A stretch of 52,699 nucleotides of DNA from Armatimonadota bacterium (GCA_020850315.1 JADZEY010000113.1:1-52699), one strand, 5' to 3'. Counted from the stretch's first letter, positions 1-10,457 are shown. Numbers and translations: made by a program. The notes: generated by a model not told the origin, from the sequence alone.

Positions 1-1509
1 AATGCCTTCCTGCCACTTAGCAAGCTCAACAGTAGTATCAACACCACGGCTAACCCAACCAGCAACTACATTGCCATTGCTGATTGTTAATCCTGCATTC
101 TCCTCAATGATATTTTTCCGAAACAATGCAGTCTTAGTTGACAGCAATATCCTTTTGTTATTAATATCTATCTGAGCATTGCTTAACTGACGATCAGCAC
201 CTACAATGCGTCGAGGAATAATTTTATTGTTAGAAATATCTAAACACTTCCTCCAGTATTTATTGATTTGATTTGAATCAGTAATTACTGCCTCATTATC
301 ATTGATGACATAGAGTTCATGGTCTTTAGATACACCTTGATCGCCATAACCACCTTTCCAATAACTCCAATTTCTATCATATACAACAAAGAAAATTCTA
401 CTAAATCCATCCCAGTACACTTGCCTTGTAGTGATTACGGATAAAGAAGCGGTGTATTCAGGTGAGATAATCACATAGTTCCAACGAGCTAATTCCATAG
501 AATAGTTCACTTGTCCATCTAAATGTACATGTGCTTTAATAGCAACGAAAGGGACCATATTGGACATATTAGCTTCCCCACCACCTCGAGCATACATCAC
601 AAACAACGAATCATCCTCATCCCGATACGGGAATACTGAATTAGGGGCAATCTTCCCTTCCGAGGGCTGAGGGAGTGTAAACCGAATCACCCGCTCCGCC
701 ACCGTGTCCAACACATTCGCGTATAACACCAATGCCGTGTCACCCTGTACCGTTGTCACTACTCCATCCCGACTTAAATGCCACTTCTCACTGAACTTCC
801 TTGACCAACTCCCTTCCACGATCTTCTCCCCAACACTATCCAACAATATCGGCAACTCGTTCACCCGCAATACTGCTCTCACTCCGTTCCCAAATGGCCC
901 CATGATTCCCGATGCCCGACCGCTGTCCATGAAGCTCAACCCCGCTGTCGGATACCCCAAGCTATCCACTCCTTGCCACAGTATCCCACCGCCTGCGCTT
1001 GTGTCGTTCCACAGCAACCTTGTGCGTCCGCCAACCTCCAGCACCATTGCTCCCTGTGCCGGAAACGGCCAGCCCCTGTACTCTTCTTCTGATCCCAGCT
1101 TCCCCGACGTGTCCACCGTCCGCATCCAGATTGACGTGTCGCCACCGCGACGATCCTTCCAGAACACTAAAAAACGTTCCCCAACCGACACCACCTGCAC
1201 GTAGCCAAAGGGTCGTGCTTCCTCCGAGGTCAATTTCTTCTGCGGTCCCGACAGCACTGTGTCCTTCAGCAACTGCATCACCAGCATCGGAACAGCACTA
1301 TCGCCCAGACGTTCGGTGGTCCCGAAGACTACCAACCTCCAATCCCCCAATTGCGAACCCGATTCGACCATCGCCTCTGCCGGAAGCACCGGCTGCCACG
1401 GATCGTAGGATAAACGAAGATCGCCCGATTGGCCGCGCATCGGCACAACAGCCGCGAGCAAGGGGATCATCAGAGCAACAACAGCAACAATGCAGAAGCG
1501 GAGTTTCAT
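1..1509 (-). CDS. Secreted propeller-like repeat protein, C-terminus beyond window
   Basis: The reverse-strand frame is open for 503 codons, from ATG at 1509 to the first base of the window, with no stop, so the 3' end is missing. The product starts with a Sec signal peptide (MKLRFCIVAVVALMIP..., probable cleavage near residue 27 after 'MRGQS'). The mature part has repeats of the kind 'FWKDRRGGDTSIWMRTVD' and 'LLWNDTSAGGGILWQGVD', which resemble blades of surface beta-propeller proteins. No enzyme motif is seen. A T9SS sorting domain could lie past the edge. The first ~280 codons use GC-rich codons, while the part below about position 650 is clearly AT-rich, an unusual change inside one frame. 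It is divergent from sprA. Export is well supported; function is unknown. Confidence 0.8.
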   Translation of the reverse strand, partial: MKLRFCIVAVVALMIPLLAAVVPMRGQSGDLRLSYDPWQPVLPAEAMVESGSQLGDWRLVVFGTTERLGDSAVPMLVMQLLKDTVLSGPQKKLTSEEARPFGYVQVVSVGERFLVFWKDRRGGDTSIWMRTVDTSGKLGSEEEYRGWPFPAQGAMVLEVGGRTRLLWNDTSAGGGILWQGVDSLGYPTAGLSFMDSGRASGIMGPFGNGVRAVLRVNELPILLDSVGEKIVEGSWSRKFSEKWHLSRDGVVTTVQGDTALVLYANVLDTVAERVIRFTLPQPSEGKIAPNSVFPYRDEDDSLFVMYARGGGEANMSNMVPFVAIKAHVHLDGQVNYSMELARWNYVIISPEYTASLSVITTRQVYWDGFSRIFFVVYDRNWSYWKGGYGDQGVSKDHELYVINDNEAVITDSNQINKYWRKCLDISNNKIIPRRIVGADRQLSNAQIDINNKRILLSTKTALFRKNIIEENAGLTISNGNVVAGWVSRGVDTTVELAKWQEGI

Positions 1510-1965
1510 TGGTTAGCCAGAAGTGTGTGTAGGAAAGAAGGAAATTTATGGATGGCGCGAACGCAGCGAACGCAATCCACCACCCCACCCAAGCGCAGAA
1601 GTAAGTAGGCATTGCCAAGATAACTTCCGATGAAACCGAAGGCAAGGGCACAGACCGGGTATCCATCCAGAAAAAGAAGCAGCATCCCACATTTTTTCCC
1701 TTGCTCAACGCTGGAACTCGGCATATCATTGCAACCGTTTCCCTGCATCCTGTTGTTGCAACCTATCCGACTACACTATCGAGAGTAAGCAGTTACCCGT
1801 TACAAACCACGCTGGCAGCGTACTTCCGGAAATCACAGCTAACATTCCGAGATGACTTGGAGTGTTGCCTGTCACGGTGCTTCGCTTCATATTTGCCAGC
1901 TTTTCATTTCTACCAATGCCATACCCCCCTGCTCTGGGGGTGTTATCTGGCTGTTGCTTTGAACA
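1510..1965. other. Divergent intergenic region before sprA
   Basis: This 456-bp stretch lies between two divergent genes and should hold both promoters. I see no convincing gene; the open frames have no recognisable domains and overlap the sprA start. A short hairpin, ACCCCC (1923-1928) with GGGGGT (1936-1941), sits 25 bp before the sprA ATG. No Shine-Dalgarno sequence precedes either gene. Confidence 0.5.
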
Positions 1966-4900
1966 ATGGGGACTGCCTTGACCGATTTCCGACGAACCAC
2001 GTGGTTCTTGTTTGCATTGCTGATGCTCCTGGTGGCTGCCGCTCCGGCTGCTGCACAGGACTCTACCGGGCGTGCCTCCACCCCAACCACTATCACCCCG
2101 AGGACTCCAAGCTCTCCGTTCACCGACCCATTTCCGTTTGAAGCCTACCAACATTACGTCGAGTTCGACTCGGTGGAAAATCTTGTGCGAATCAGGGAGA
2201 CGCTGTTTGGCCAGCCGATTGGCCAACCACTGACGCTGACGCTGGATCAGTACATTGCCGAACGCCAAAAATCGCTGGAACGCCAGATGTGGGACCAGCG
2301 GCTGAAACGCTACACAGTGGATAGCGCGGCACTGGCAAGCGCAAAATCCCCCGACACCACCGCAAAAGAGAAAGACCTTGCCGACATTGTTGGATTGCCG
2401 AAGGAGATCAAAATCCCAATCCCGCAAAACCCCCTCTTCTCCATTTTTGGCGAGCCAACCGTCAGCATCAACGTGAACGGCAGTGTGAACGTGAGCGCGG
2501 GTTGGCAGTGGGACAACAACAACCTTACCAGCATCAACGCGCTGGGAACCACGCAATCGGCTCCGTTTTTCAATCAGAATATCCAGGTGGCGGTTAGCGG
2601 AAAGGTGGGGGATAAACTGAAGCTGAATGCCGATTTCGACACGCAACGCGCGCTGGACATCGAGAATCAGCTGAAGATCAGTTTTGGTGGCGGCCCCGCA
2701 AGCGACGATGACATCATCCAGTCGGTGGAAGCCGGGAACGTCAGTTTGCAAACGCCAAGCCAACTGGTGGGGAGCGCGCAAGCACTGTTCGGGGTGAAAT
2801 CCAGCTTCAAGTTTGGGAAGCTGTTCCTGACGGCGTTGGCTTCGCAGAAGCGGGGCGAACGGAAAACCGTCAGCGTCAGCGGCGGGTCGGTGAAAACCCG
2901 AATCTCGCTGAAACCCTACGACTACGCCCCCAACCATTTCTGGCTGGACACCGCCTACCGGAATTTCTACGACCGCTACTATGCCAACCAGCCGCCAGCC
3001 GCAACGCCCGACATGGCCCCGTGGAATATGACGGACATTGAGGTCTATGAGCAGGTGAAGGATGGTTCGATTCCCTCACAGTTCAAAGCAATCGCCTATG
3101 CGGACCTTCCGCCAGTTGGCCCCGGTGGGCGGTACGATGCCAGCTTCCGGCAACTGAGCGCGAACACCGTTTCCGGCGAGGTGCAGCCAGCATCGTTTAT
3201 CAAGCTGGAGCAAGGGAAACATTTTGAGTACGACCGCCAGCTTGGAACCCTAACAATCAAAACGCTACAGCGGGATAAAATTTACGCTGTGGCGTTCAAA
3301 ACCAGCGGGCGCGGAACCTACGGCGAGTTCAGCAACACCCGTGGCGACTCCACCGAGGTTGGGGTGCTTCGGCTGATCTACGTCAGCAACCTTCAGCCAG
3401 GATTCAAAACCTTGTGGACGCGGCAGATGAAAAACATCTACCAGATGCAAGGGGTGCGGAACATTGATTTGGGGAACTCCAAAATCATCATCAGCTACGG
3501 CATTCCCCCCGACACCAACGAAGTCCTGAAAGTCAGTGGCAACCCACGCCTTGTGGAGGTGCTTGGCGTTGACCGCACCAACAGCTCCAACCAATCGGTT
3601 CCCGATGGCGAGTTCGATATCCGAACCCCATACTTCTTCGATCCGGTACGGGGTGAGATCACCTTCCCCAGCACCGAGCCGTTCCGCAAAGGCTTGCGCG
3701 AATCGCCAAAGTTGGCCGGCAATGCCGAGCAGTTTGTCATCAACTCCATCTACGACCAGACCCGCGAAGAAGCCCAACAGCAGGACACCCGCGTTGGACG
3801 CTACACGATTGGCGGTGAGATTGCTGGAAGCGGCGGAAACAAGATCAATCTTGGGGTCTTCAACCTTGCCCGAAACTCCATCAAAGTTTCCGCCAACGGC
3901 GAGATGCTGACCGAAGGGCTGGATTACCGCGTGGATGAGGTTTTCGGCGAAGTCACCCTCCTTTCCCCAAAAGCCAACAGCGCGACCGGAAATATCCAAG
4001 TGGAGTTCGAGCAGAACGATTTTTTCACCATTGCCCAAAAAACACTGCTGGGGCTGCGTGCCGACTACGACCTGCTGAACAAACGGAACATCAAGTCCAA
4101 GTTGGGGATGACGATGATGCAATACAGCCAATCGCTCCCCACCAACAAAGTCCAGATCTACAGCGGCGAAGAACCCGTCACAAACCTTGCCGTTGGGTTC
4201 GATGGCTGGGTAGATTTCCGAGCTCCATTCATCACTAAAGCCCTTGACGCGCTCCCGTTTTTCAGCACCACCGAGGCATCGAACATCAAACTTGGTGGGG
4301 AGATTGCCGCAATCGTCAGCAACCCGAACAACAAGGAAAGTTTGGTGCAAAGCGATGCCGGAAAAGGGGCCGCATACATTGATGATTTTGAATCGGGGGC
4401 CAAGCGGCAGATTCAGCTTGGTATCAACTACACCCTGTGGCATCACTCCAGCGCGCCTGTGGATTTGCGGCTTGGCACGGACGACAGTGCCCGCGTGAAA
4501 AACCGCTCCCTGTTCTACTGGTACAACCGCCAGCCGGCCAACGAGGATGTGAAAAATATCTGGCCAAACCGCGACGTTGGAACCTACTCCCAAAAAACCT
4601 CCATTCTGGATGTGGTGATCGAGCCAGACCTGCGTGGCATCTACAACCCAAATCTTGATTACGAGAACAACGTCCCGCGCCAAGAAGCATGGGGCGGCAT
4701 GATGCGAAGCCTCTCCTTCTTCACCACCAATTTGAACGAGGAGAACATTGACTACATCGAGATCACCCTGCGGGCCGATGAGTTCGACCCCAACAGCACC
4801 GAGGTCTATCTGGATTTGGGGCAGATCAGCGAAGACGTGATCCCCAATTTGGATCAGGACACCGAGGATGGCGCAACCGCAAACAACACACAGCAAGATG

Positions 4901-7900
4901 ACGTGCTGAACGAAGGTGAGGACATCGGCATTGACCGGCTGGACGACGCAGGGGAACGCGCCAAATTCGACGGGAACGAAACCGACCCCGCACGCGACAA
5001 CTTCCAGTTCGACAAATACGGCAGCACCTTCTGGGAAGACTACCGCCGCGTGAACGGTTTGGAAGGAAACCAGGGGCGCGAAAGCGGACCATTCCCCGAT
5101 GCCGAGGACCTGAACGGCAACAAAAGTTTGGACCTTGACAACAGCTATTTCCGCTACAAGATCAACCTTGATAACGATGCAGCCCGCAACCCGCAAATCG
5201 TTGGTGGCGGCGATAACCCCAACGGCTGGCGGCAATACCGAATCCCGTTGCGCACCGGGTTCCAGAAAGTTGGGAACCCATCGTTCAGCAACGTCCAGTT
5301 TGCGCGGGTGATTGTTAAAAGCCCATCGCGGGCGCGGATTCGGTTTGCGGAGTTCAATATGGTGGGAAGCGATTGGCGCAACGCCGACATCGCCATTGGC
5401 GACAGCACCCGCGATCCAAAATTGGATGTCTCCTTTGTGAACCTTGAGGACAACAGCGGTCCGCCCGATTTCTACACCGTCCCGCCCGGGGTGGAGCGCG
5501 AACGTGAGTACAGCACCGACATTTTGAAAAATGAGCAATCGTTGGCCGTGCGGGTGCAAGATTTGGAGCGTGGGGAATCGCGTGCGGCGGTGCGGGTGCG
5601 GCCACGTGCGTTCGATATGTTCAACTACAAAAAAATGCGCTTCTTCCTGCACGGAAGCGGCGATATGGATGCCGACCAAGAATCGGGGCAACCGGCAAAA
5701 GTTGTGGCCTTCATCCGGTTCGGCTGGGACAGCACCAATTACTATGAGTACCGCGTGCCGCTGCTTCGCGACTGGCACGAGTACACCGTTGACTTTGGGG
5801 ACCTTGCAGCAATCAAGCAGCAAGCAGCAACCACCGTTGGCGGGGTGCAATTCTTTCCGGTTCCCGGGCAGCCAACCGCCCAGTTCGCACTGCGCGGAAT
5901 GCCCTCGCTGACACGCATCCAATTCATCGCTTTTGGGGTGGAGAACAACGCCTACCCGGGCGCACTGACAACAACCATGTGGGTGGATGAACTGCGCGCC
6001 GTGGAGGCCGAGGACGAGACCGACTGGGCAGCAACATTCCAAGCCAACACAAAGCTGGCTGATTTGGGGACGGCAAACTTTAACTTCAGCCGCACCAACC
6101 CGAACTTCCACCGCATAGAAGATCGTTTTGGCAACCGCGTGGAATCAACAAACCACGCAACAAACATCAGCCTTGCCTTCGATAAATTCATGCCAACGGC
6201 GCTGAAAGGGACCACACTCCCCTTCACCTACAACCACGTGGAGAAAATTGAGAAGCCACGCTACGTCAGCGAGTCGGACGTTGAGGTGGAAGCCGCCGCC
6301 GAACGAATCGTCAGCGATGGCGGTGCCGACCCCGCCGCCGCGCAACGCCGCGCCGACAGCTTGCGGACCGCCACCCAAACGTTGGTTGTGCAGGATGCCT
6401 TCAGCTTCTCCAACATCACCCCGAAATTCCCGGGGACGGCTTGGTATGTCCGCGACATCTTTAACCGATTCCAATTCGGCTACGATTACAACCAAACCCG
6501 CACCCGCAGCCCGCTGATCGAGCAGCGGTTCGAGTGGCAGTGGAAATTCCGTGGACAGTACAGCACAAGCATCCCACAAAACTTCGACGTGAAACCGCTG
6601 ACGTTCCTGGGTGATGTTCCGGTGCTCAACTTCTTCAAAGATTACAAAATCAACCTGCTTCCAACCAGCCTCACGTTCAAAACGGATGTGACGCGCGGGC
6701 GCACCACCGAACAGCTGCGCGGGCTGGAAAGCCCAAGCCCGGTGATTCGTGAGTTCGGAACCGCCCGCAACGCCAACTTCCGCTGGCCAATGACCGACAA
6801 CGGATTGTTGAACATCAGCACCGAGTACAACCTTGATGTGTATGGCTCGCTGACCGATGTCGAACTTGACACCGACGGCAAGCAACGCTCCGGTGCCGAC
6901 ATCGCCAACGACCTGTTTTTCAACGATGGACGGCTGTTCAATTTTGGGCGGGACTATGAGATGAAGCAGACCTTCAATTTCAACGGTCGCCCACGCATCC
7001 CCTACCTGAACACCGCACGCTACAAGGTGGAGTACGGGTGGCAAGATCAACTGAATCCAACCGTCTCCACTGGCAGCTTCACCAAACGTGCCAACTGGAA
7101 CAGCATGGCCACACTTGGCCTAGAGTTCCCGCTGAAGCAGATCGGCAACACCCTGTGGGGCGCGCCACCAAACGGACTTCCCGACACCGCCAGCGAAAGC
7201 ACGATTGCAAGCGTGCTCCGCTACCTGATAAAAATTCCGTTCTTGGAGTTCGACCGCCTGACGATCACCTACAACCAAAACAACAGCAGCAAAAACGACG
7301 GCGTGTTGGGGGCAACCGGTATCTCCAACTTCTGGGGCCGCTCCCTTTTCCTCCGCTCCGAATCGCCGAACTTCGGCCCCGGAACCGCCTACCAGCTTGG
7401 CCTAACCGACGATCCACACAGCAAGCTGAATTTTGGATTGAAGTCAGCATTCCCCTTCATCAGCGTGGAAAAAGAGGGGGGATTGCGCGCACCGAACATC
7501 TACGTGCAAGATCAGTTCACGCAGGAGAACAACCTTCAGGGAAGCACGTCGCGGACGTTGTGGCCCGGGGCATCGCTGAACCTGAATTGGAACACAAAAT
7601 GGGGCTTCAACCAGAACACCACCATCACCACCGACGGCGACGGGATTGTGACACAGGGGGATGTGCTCTCCACCTTCAACCGCTCCCGCAGCTACCTCAG
7701 TTTGCCCGATTGGTTCATCTTCAGCGCGTTCGATAACGACATCGAAGGAGTTGTGGATGAGTACGCACGGCGGAAAGGTGAGCTTCCGGTTCCGCAACTT
7801 CCGGCAAACCCCACCGGAGCCGACTCCATCGCCTACAGCCAAGCAACAGTGGCCTACAACAAGCAACTCACCTCCATCCTTTCGGAGACGTTCGAGCAGC

Positions 7901-8601
7901 AATTGGAGGCGTTGAACTGGCTGCCGGGGAACATCGGGAAGTATCTGCCGCGCGTCAACTGGCAGTTCACCTGGAACGGCTTGGAGAAATTGCCATTCCT
8001 GACTGGCTGGCTGGCAAGCGCATCGTTCCGGCACACCTACACTGGCAAATTCACCTACAACTACCGTGTCACCCCCGATGGCGAAATTCCCGAAACGCAG
8101 ACCGTCACGCGGGGATTTTCGCCGCTGGCGCAGCTGAACCTGACAGGAAAGGATGATGTGTTTGGCGGAAGCGCGACCGGATCAATCAGCTACAACACCA
8201 CCACCGATTTTGTGTTGGTGACGGCGGCGCGTTCGGAAATCAGCAAGGAAGTAAAGAACGAGGCGACGATGCAACTGAACTACCGCAAGCGCGGTTTCAG
8301 CTTCCCGCTGTTCGGGCTGAAATTGCAGAACGAGATTGAGTTCCAAACCAATTTCAGCTACTCGCGCAATAATCGGAAGCGGTTCAACATCACCGACTTC
8401 AAGCCGGAAGGGAACAACAACGGATCCACAAAAATTAGCTTCCGCCCAAGCATTCGTTACTCCATCAGCAATGCCGTGGATGGATTAGCGTTCATCAGCT
8501 ACGATGCCACAATCCCCGACGACGAGGGATCGCGCGAGATAAGCCGAAGCACCACAAAAGTGGGAATTGAAATCCGGCTAAGAATTTCCGGCGGACGATA
8601 A
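1966..8601 (+). CDS. sprA: SprA, outer-membrane translocon of the type IX secretion system
   Basis: SprA forms the very large outer-membrane beta-barrel through which T9SS cargo leaves the periplasm; it is also needed for gliding in gliding species. The product is 2211 residues, near the usual 2300-2400. It opens with a signal peptide (hydrophobic residues about 13-30, 'APAAAQ' near the cleavage site). Family hallmarks are the 'AYIDDFESG' motif near residue 800, an acidic Asp/Asn-rich segment at about 960-1070 ('DLNGNKSLDLDNSYF'), and long stretches of alternating aromatic and polar residues typical of barrel strands, up to a basic C-terminus. The ATG at 1966 is chosen because the signal peptide starts there; there is no Shine-Dalgarno. 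It appears monocistronic, with its own terminator. T9SS cargo candidates occur at 32556-35840. Confidence 0.95.
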   Translation: MGTALTDFRRTTWFLFALLMLLVAAAPAAAQDSTGRASTPTTITPRTPSSPFTDPFPFEAYQHYVEFDSVENLVRIRETLFGQPIGQPLTLTLDQYIAERQKSLERQMWDQRLKRYTVDSAALASAKSPDTTAKEKDLADIVGLPKEIKIPIPQNPLFSIFGEPTVSINVNGSVNVSAGWQWDNNNLTSINALGTTQSAPFFNQNIQVAVSGKVGDKLKLNADFDTQRALDIENQLKISFGGGPASDDDIIQSVEAGNVSLQTPSQLVGSAQALFGVKSSFKFGKLFLTALASQKRGERKTVSVSGGSVKTRISLKPYDYAPNHFWLDTAYRNFYDRYYANQPPAATPDMAPWNMTDIEVYEQVKDGSIPSQFKAIAYADLPPVGPGGRYDASFRQLSANTVSGEVQPASFIKLEQGKHFEYDRQLGTLTIKTLQRDKIYAVAFKTSGRGTYGEFSNTRGDSTEVGVLRLIYVSNLQPGFKTLWTRQMKNIYQMQGVRNIDLGNSKIIISYGIPPDTNEVLKVSGNPRLVEVLGVDRTNSSNQSVPDGEFDIRTPYFFDPVRGEITFPSTEPFRKGLRESPKLAGNAEQFVINSIYDQTREEAQQQDTRVGRYTIGGEIAGSGGNKINLGVFNLARNSIKVSANGEMLTEGLDYRVDEVFGEVTLLSPKANSATGNIQVEFEQNDFFTIAQKTLLGLRADYDLLNKRNIKSKLGMTMMQYSQSLPTNKVQIYSGEEPVTNLAVGFDGWVDFRAPFITKALDALPFFSTTEASNIKLGGEIAAIVSNPNNKESLVQSDAGKGAAYIDDFESGAKRQIQLGINYTLWHHSSAPVDLRLGTDDSARVKNRSLFYWYNRQPANEDVKNIWPNRDVGTYSQKTSILDVVIEPDLRGIYNPNLDYENNVPRQEAWGGMMRSLSFFTTNLNEENIDYIEITLRADEFDPNSTEVYLDLGQISEDVIPNLDQDTEDGATANNTQQDDVLNEGEDIGIDRLDDAGERAKFDGNETDPARDNFQFDKYGSTFWEDYRRVNGLEGNQGRESGPFPDAEDLNGNKSLDLDNSYFRYKINLDNDAARNPQIVGGGDNPNGWRQYRIPLRTGFQKVGNPSFSNVQFARVIVKSPSRARIRFAEFNMVGSDWRNADIAIGDSTRDPKLDVSFVNLEDNSGPPDFYTVPPGVEREREYSTDILKNEQSLAVRVQDLERGESRAAVRVRPRAFDMFNYKKMRFFLHGSGDMDADQESGQPAKVVAFIRFGWDSTNYYEYRVPLLRDWHEYTVDFGDLAAIKQQAATTVGGVQFFPVPGQPTAQFALRGMPSLTRIQFIAFGVENNAYPGALTTTMWVDELRAVEAEDETDWAATFQANTKLADLGTANFNFSRTNPNFHRIEDRFGNRVESTNHATNISLAFDKFMPTALKGTTLPFTYNHVEKIEKPRYVSESDVEVEAAAERIVSDGGADPAAAQRRADSLRTATQTLVVQDAFSFSNITPKFPGTAWYVRDIFNRFQFGYDYNQTRTRSPLIEQRFEWQWKFRGQYSTSIPQNFDVKPLTFLGDVPVLNFFKDYKINLLPTSLTFKTDVTRGRTTEQLRGLESPSPVIREFGTARNANFRWPMTDNGLLNISTEYNLDVYGSLTDVELDTDGKQRSGADIANDLFFNDGRLFNFGRDYEMKQTFNFNGRPRIPYLNTARYKVEYGWQDQLNPTVSTGSFTKRANWNSMATLGLEFPLKQIGNTLWGAPPNGLPDTASESTIASVLRYLIKIPFLEFDRLTITYNQNNSSKNDGVLGATGISNFWGRSLFLRSESPNFGPGTAYQLGLTDDPHSKLNFGLKSAFPFISVEKEGGLRAPNIYVQDQFTQENNLQGSTSRTLWPGASLNLNWNTKWGFNQNTTITTDGDGIVTQGDVLSTFNRSRSYLSLPDWFIFSAFDNDIEGVVDEYARRKGELPVPQLPANPTGADSIAYSQATVAYNKQLTSILSETFEQQLEALNWLPGNIGKYLPRVNWQFTWNGLEKLPFLTGWLASASFRHTYTGKFTYNYRVTPDGEIPETQTVTRGFSPLAQLNLTGKDDVFGGSATGSISYNTTTDFVLVTAARSEISKEVKNEATMQLNYRKRGFSFPLFGLKLQNEIEFQTNFSYSRNNRKRFNITDFKPEGNNNGSTKISFRPSIRYSISNAVDGLAFISYDATIPDDEGSREISRSTTKVGIEIRLRISGGR

Positions 8602-8637
8602 AAAACTGAATAAAAAAAATAGAGAGAGAGGAGAACA

Positions 8638-8679
8638 ACAAGGCCGAAGCATTGCTGCTTCGGCCTTGTGAGTTTTTTT
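8638..8679 (+). terminator. Rho-independent terminator of sprA
   Basis: A perfect 13-bp stem (8638-8650 with 8657-8669, core AAGGCCGAAGC) and a 6-nt loop are followed by T7 at 8673-8679. It lies 36 bp after the sprA stop. Confidence 0.93.
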
Positions 8680-8727
8680 GCGAATCGGAAACCACTCCAA
8701 ACCTCATTCTCACTGCCACCCGCAAGG

Positions 8728-8769
8728 TTGCTTCGAAAAGCTCAGCATGAGCAGGTGGGCAAGCCCACC
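8728..8769. repeat. Dispersed intergenic repeat (copy A) plus adjoining hairpin
   Basis: Positions 8728-8752 match the reverse complement of 38832-38856 at 24 of 25 bases (core CTTCGAMAAGCTCAGCATGA). The unit holds the small palindrome GCTCA-GCA-TGAGC. It is followed directly by a perfect 7-bp inverted repeat, GGTGGGC (8754-8760) and GCCCACC (8763-8769). The hairpin could also mark the 3' end of the reverse-strand gene that stops at 8795, but it has no T-run in that direction. Confidence 0.7.
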
Positions 8770-8794
8770 CGACAGTGCCGCGCCCACTTTTGCA

Positions 8795-10294
8795 CTACGT
8801 GATATTCGGCCCAAACCGCCGCAGCCATTCCACCATGAAGTTTTTTCGGAATTTTTCTCCGGGAGCGATTTCCAGCACTGTTTGGCGAAGCTGGCAATAG
8901 CGGCGAGCAAGATTGCTTGATGGCGCGGTGTTGTATTCAGCAGCAAGCAACATCAGCCGAATAAACTGATAATTCATGGTGACAGCAATATCATGCAGCG
9001 AACGGCTTTTCATTGCGTTGGCAACCACTTGTAGCCCCTCAACGTCACCAATTCGGTAAAAATACTTGGCTTTGATCCGTAGCAGTGGCGGCATAAATGG
9101 AGAGTTTGGCTCAACGTAGCGTTCCATCTCAATTATCGCATCCATAATTTCATGGTGGTTTCCAAGCTCCGGCTGATATAACCGATACCGTGCTTCATAG
9201 GCTCGCGCCGATGCCAACTGATACTCTAACCCTTTCTGCTGATTATGCTGAATTAATTCGTTCAATAATGGTGGGATTAACTCTACTTGGTGACTGGAAA
9301 AAAGGAGTGCCATCCGCATCGTCATAATTCGGTGATATTGCACTGGCTTGTCGCGCATTACATCAATTGCTTCGGCAAGGCAAACCGTGGCGGTTTCCAA
9401 ATCATCATCTTTTAATGCCTTCATGCCGGTAAAATAGACTTGATATTTCTGCTCCTGCTCGGCAGTAATTGCTGCATCGCTCATAAAAAAATATCGTTTA
9501 TTCGCCAGCAGCAAAAAGGCTTCCGCTCGCCGATTCCAAGCCTCCATCATTTTTCCCCAATCGTCGTGCAGGCGGTGATATTCCACTTCCACCGATAGCT
9601 TCATGTAGTCAATTATCGGCTGGTGTTCACGAAGAAACCACATCCCACGTAGCTGTTCAATTTCCGATTGCCATTGCACTAATTCCTCTTCGGTTCGCTT
9701 TGTGCGCAAATCACGGTACATGGTACTCCGCAAAAAATTCATGTAGCCATGCAGCACCACACCAGCAAGCTGGTTGGCATCCTGTTGGTGGTTGTTCAGC
9801 GCGGCGGACTCTGGGGCAGTGATTTTATGAAGGATGCGCAGATACAGCGATTGGTTCTGGGCAACAAACAACTCATCGTGAAAACCACTGCGAAGCTCGG
9901 CGATATTGTGGCGCAGCAGTTGTTCGGCATCGTGCCAACGTCCATGCTGGTGCAACGCACGCGCTTGGTAGTAGCGTAGTTCGGTTGGTGATAACGCCAC
10001 ATCCATATTTGATGCCAACGCCTGCGCCTGAATTTCATGCAGTTTTTTCCCCAAACTGTCGTTCAGCCGCATCAGCGCGGTGTAGGCTTTGCGGAATTGA
10101 GCGGAGGTGTGGCCGTTGCCATACAGGTGGATCACCGCTTGGCGATGCTCGAACGGCGTACCATCGGTAATTAGCTGAAGGTAGTACTCAAACAACAACT
10201 GTTGTTTCGATCCATTTGCCAACCCCCCCCCCACTTGCTGGCGTTGGTCGGGGGCAAGCGTAAGCAACAACTGAATGACCGAGTGCGGAGACAT
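8795..10294 (-). CDS. Helical-repeat (TPR-like) protein of unknown function
   Basis: The product is a soluble protein of 499 residues, almost entirely predicted helices, with TPR-like pairs such as 'YYQARALHQHGRWHDAEQLL'. It has no signal peptide, membrane segment or catalytic motif. The overall pattern (an N-terminal helix 'VIQLLLTLAPDQRQQ', then long helical repeats) recalls a hypothetical family common in Bacteroidota; this likeness is from memory. The start is uncertain: the reading frame extends upstream to 10537. I chose ATG 10294 because the conserved-looking region starts there; ATG 10330 is the alternative. A G10 homopolymer (10223-10232 on the plus strand) lies in codons 21-24, so a one-base slip would destroy nearly the whole protein. 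The gene is AT-richer than its neighbours and divergent from the Cys-rich protein gene. Confidence 0.75.
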   Translation of the reverse strand: MSPHSVIQLLLTLAPDQRQQVGGGLANGSKQQLLFEYYLQLITDGTPFEHRQAVIHLYGNGHTSAQFRKAYTALMRLNDSLGKKLHEIQAQALASNMDVALSPTELRYYQARALHQHGRWHDAEQLLRHNIAELRSGFHDELFVAQNQSLYLRILHKITAPESAALNNHQQDANQLAGVVLHGYMNFLRSTMYRDLRTKRTEEELVQWQSEIEQLRGMWFLREHQPIIDYMKLSVEVEYHRLHDDWGKMMEAWNRRAEAFLLLANKRYFFMSDAAITAEQEQKYQVYFTGMKALKDDDLETATVCLAEAIDVMRDKPVQYHRIMTMRMALLFSSHQVELIPPLLNELIQHNQQKGLEYQLASARAYEARYRLYQPELGNHHEIMDAIIEMERYVEPNSPFMPPLLRIKAKYFYRIGDVEGLQVVANAMKSRSLHDIAVTMNYQFIRLMLLAAEYNTAPSSNLARRYCQLRQTVLEIAPGEKFRKNFMVEWLRRFGPNIT

Positions 10295-10457
10295 AAGGCT
10301 GTGCCGTTTGGGAACGAAGTAGGAACGCATGGTTGCGTAGCTACGCGAAAGTATCAAAATGCTGATTCCAATAGACTCTATTTTTTTTTTTCTTCGCGAT
10401 GAAGAATCCTGGCGAAGCTGGGATTTCATCAACATGAAACCTACACAGCTAATTTTT

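Noticed and set aside
1701-2141. A 146-codon frame before and into sprA
   Set aside because: It overlaps the sprA signal-peptide region in another frame and its translation has no domain or signal peptide.
3265-6111. A 948-codon open frame on the reverse strand
   Set aside because: It is entirely antisense to sprA and has no recognisable domain; sprA's codon bias leaves this strand free of stops.
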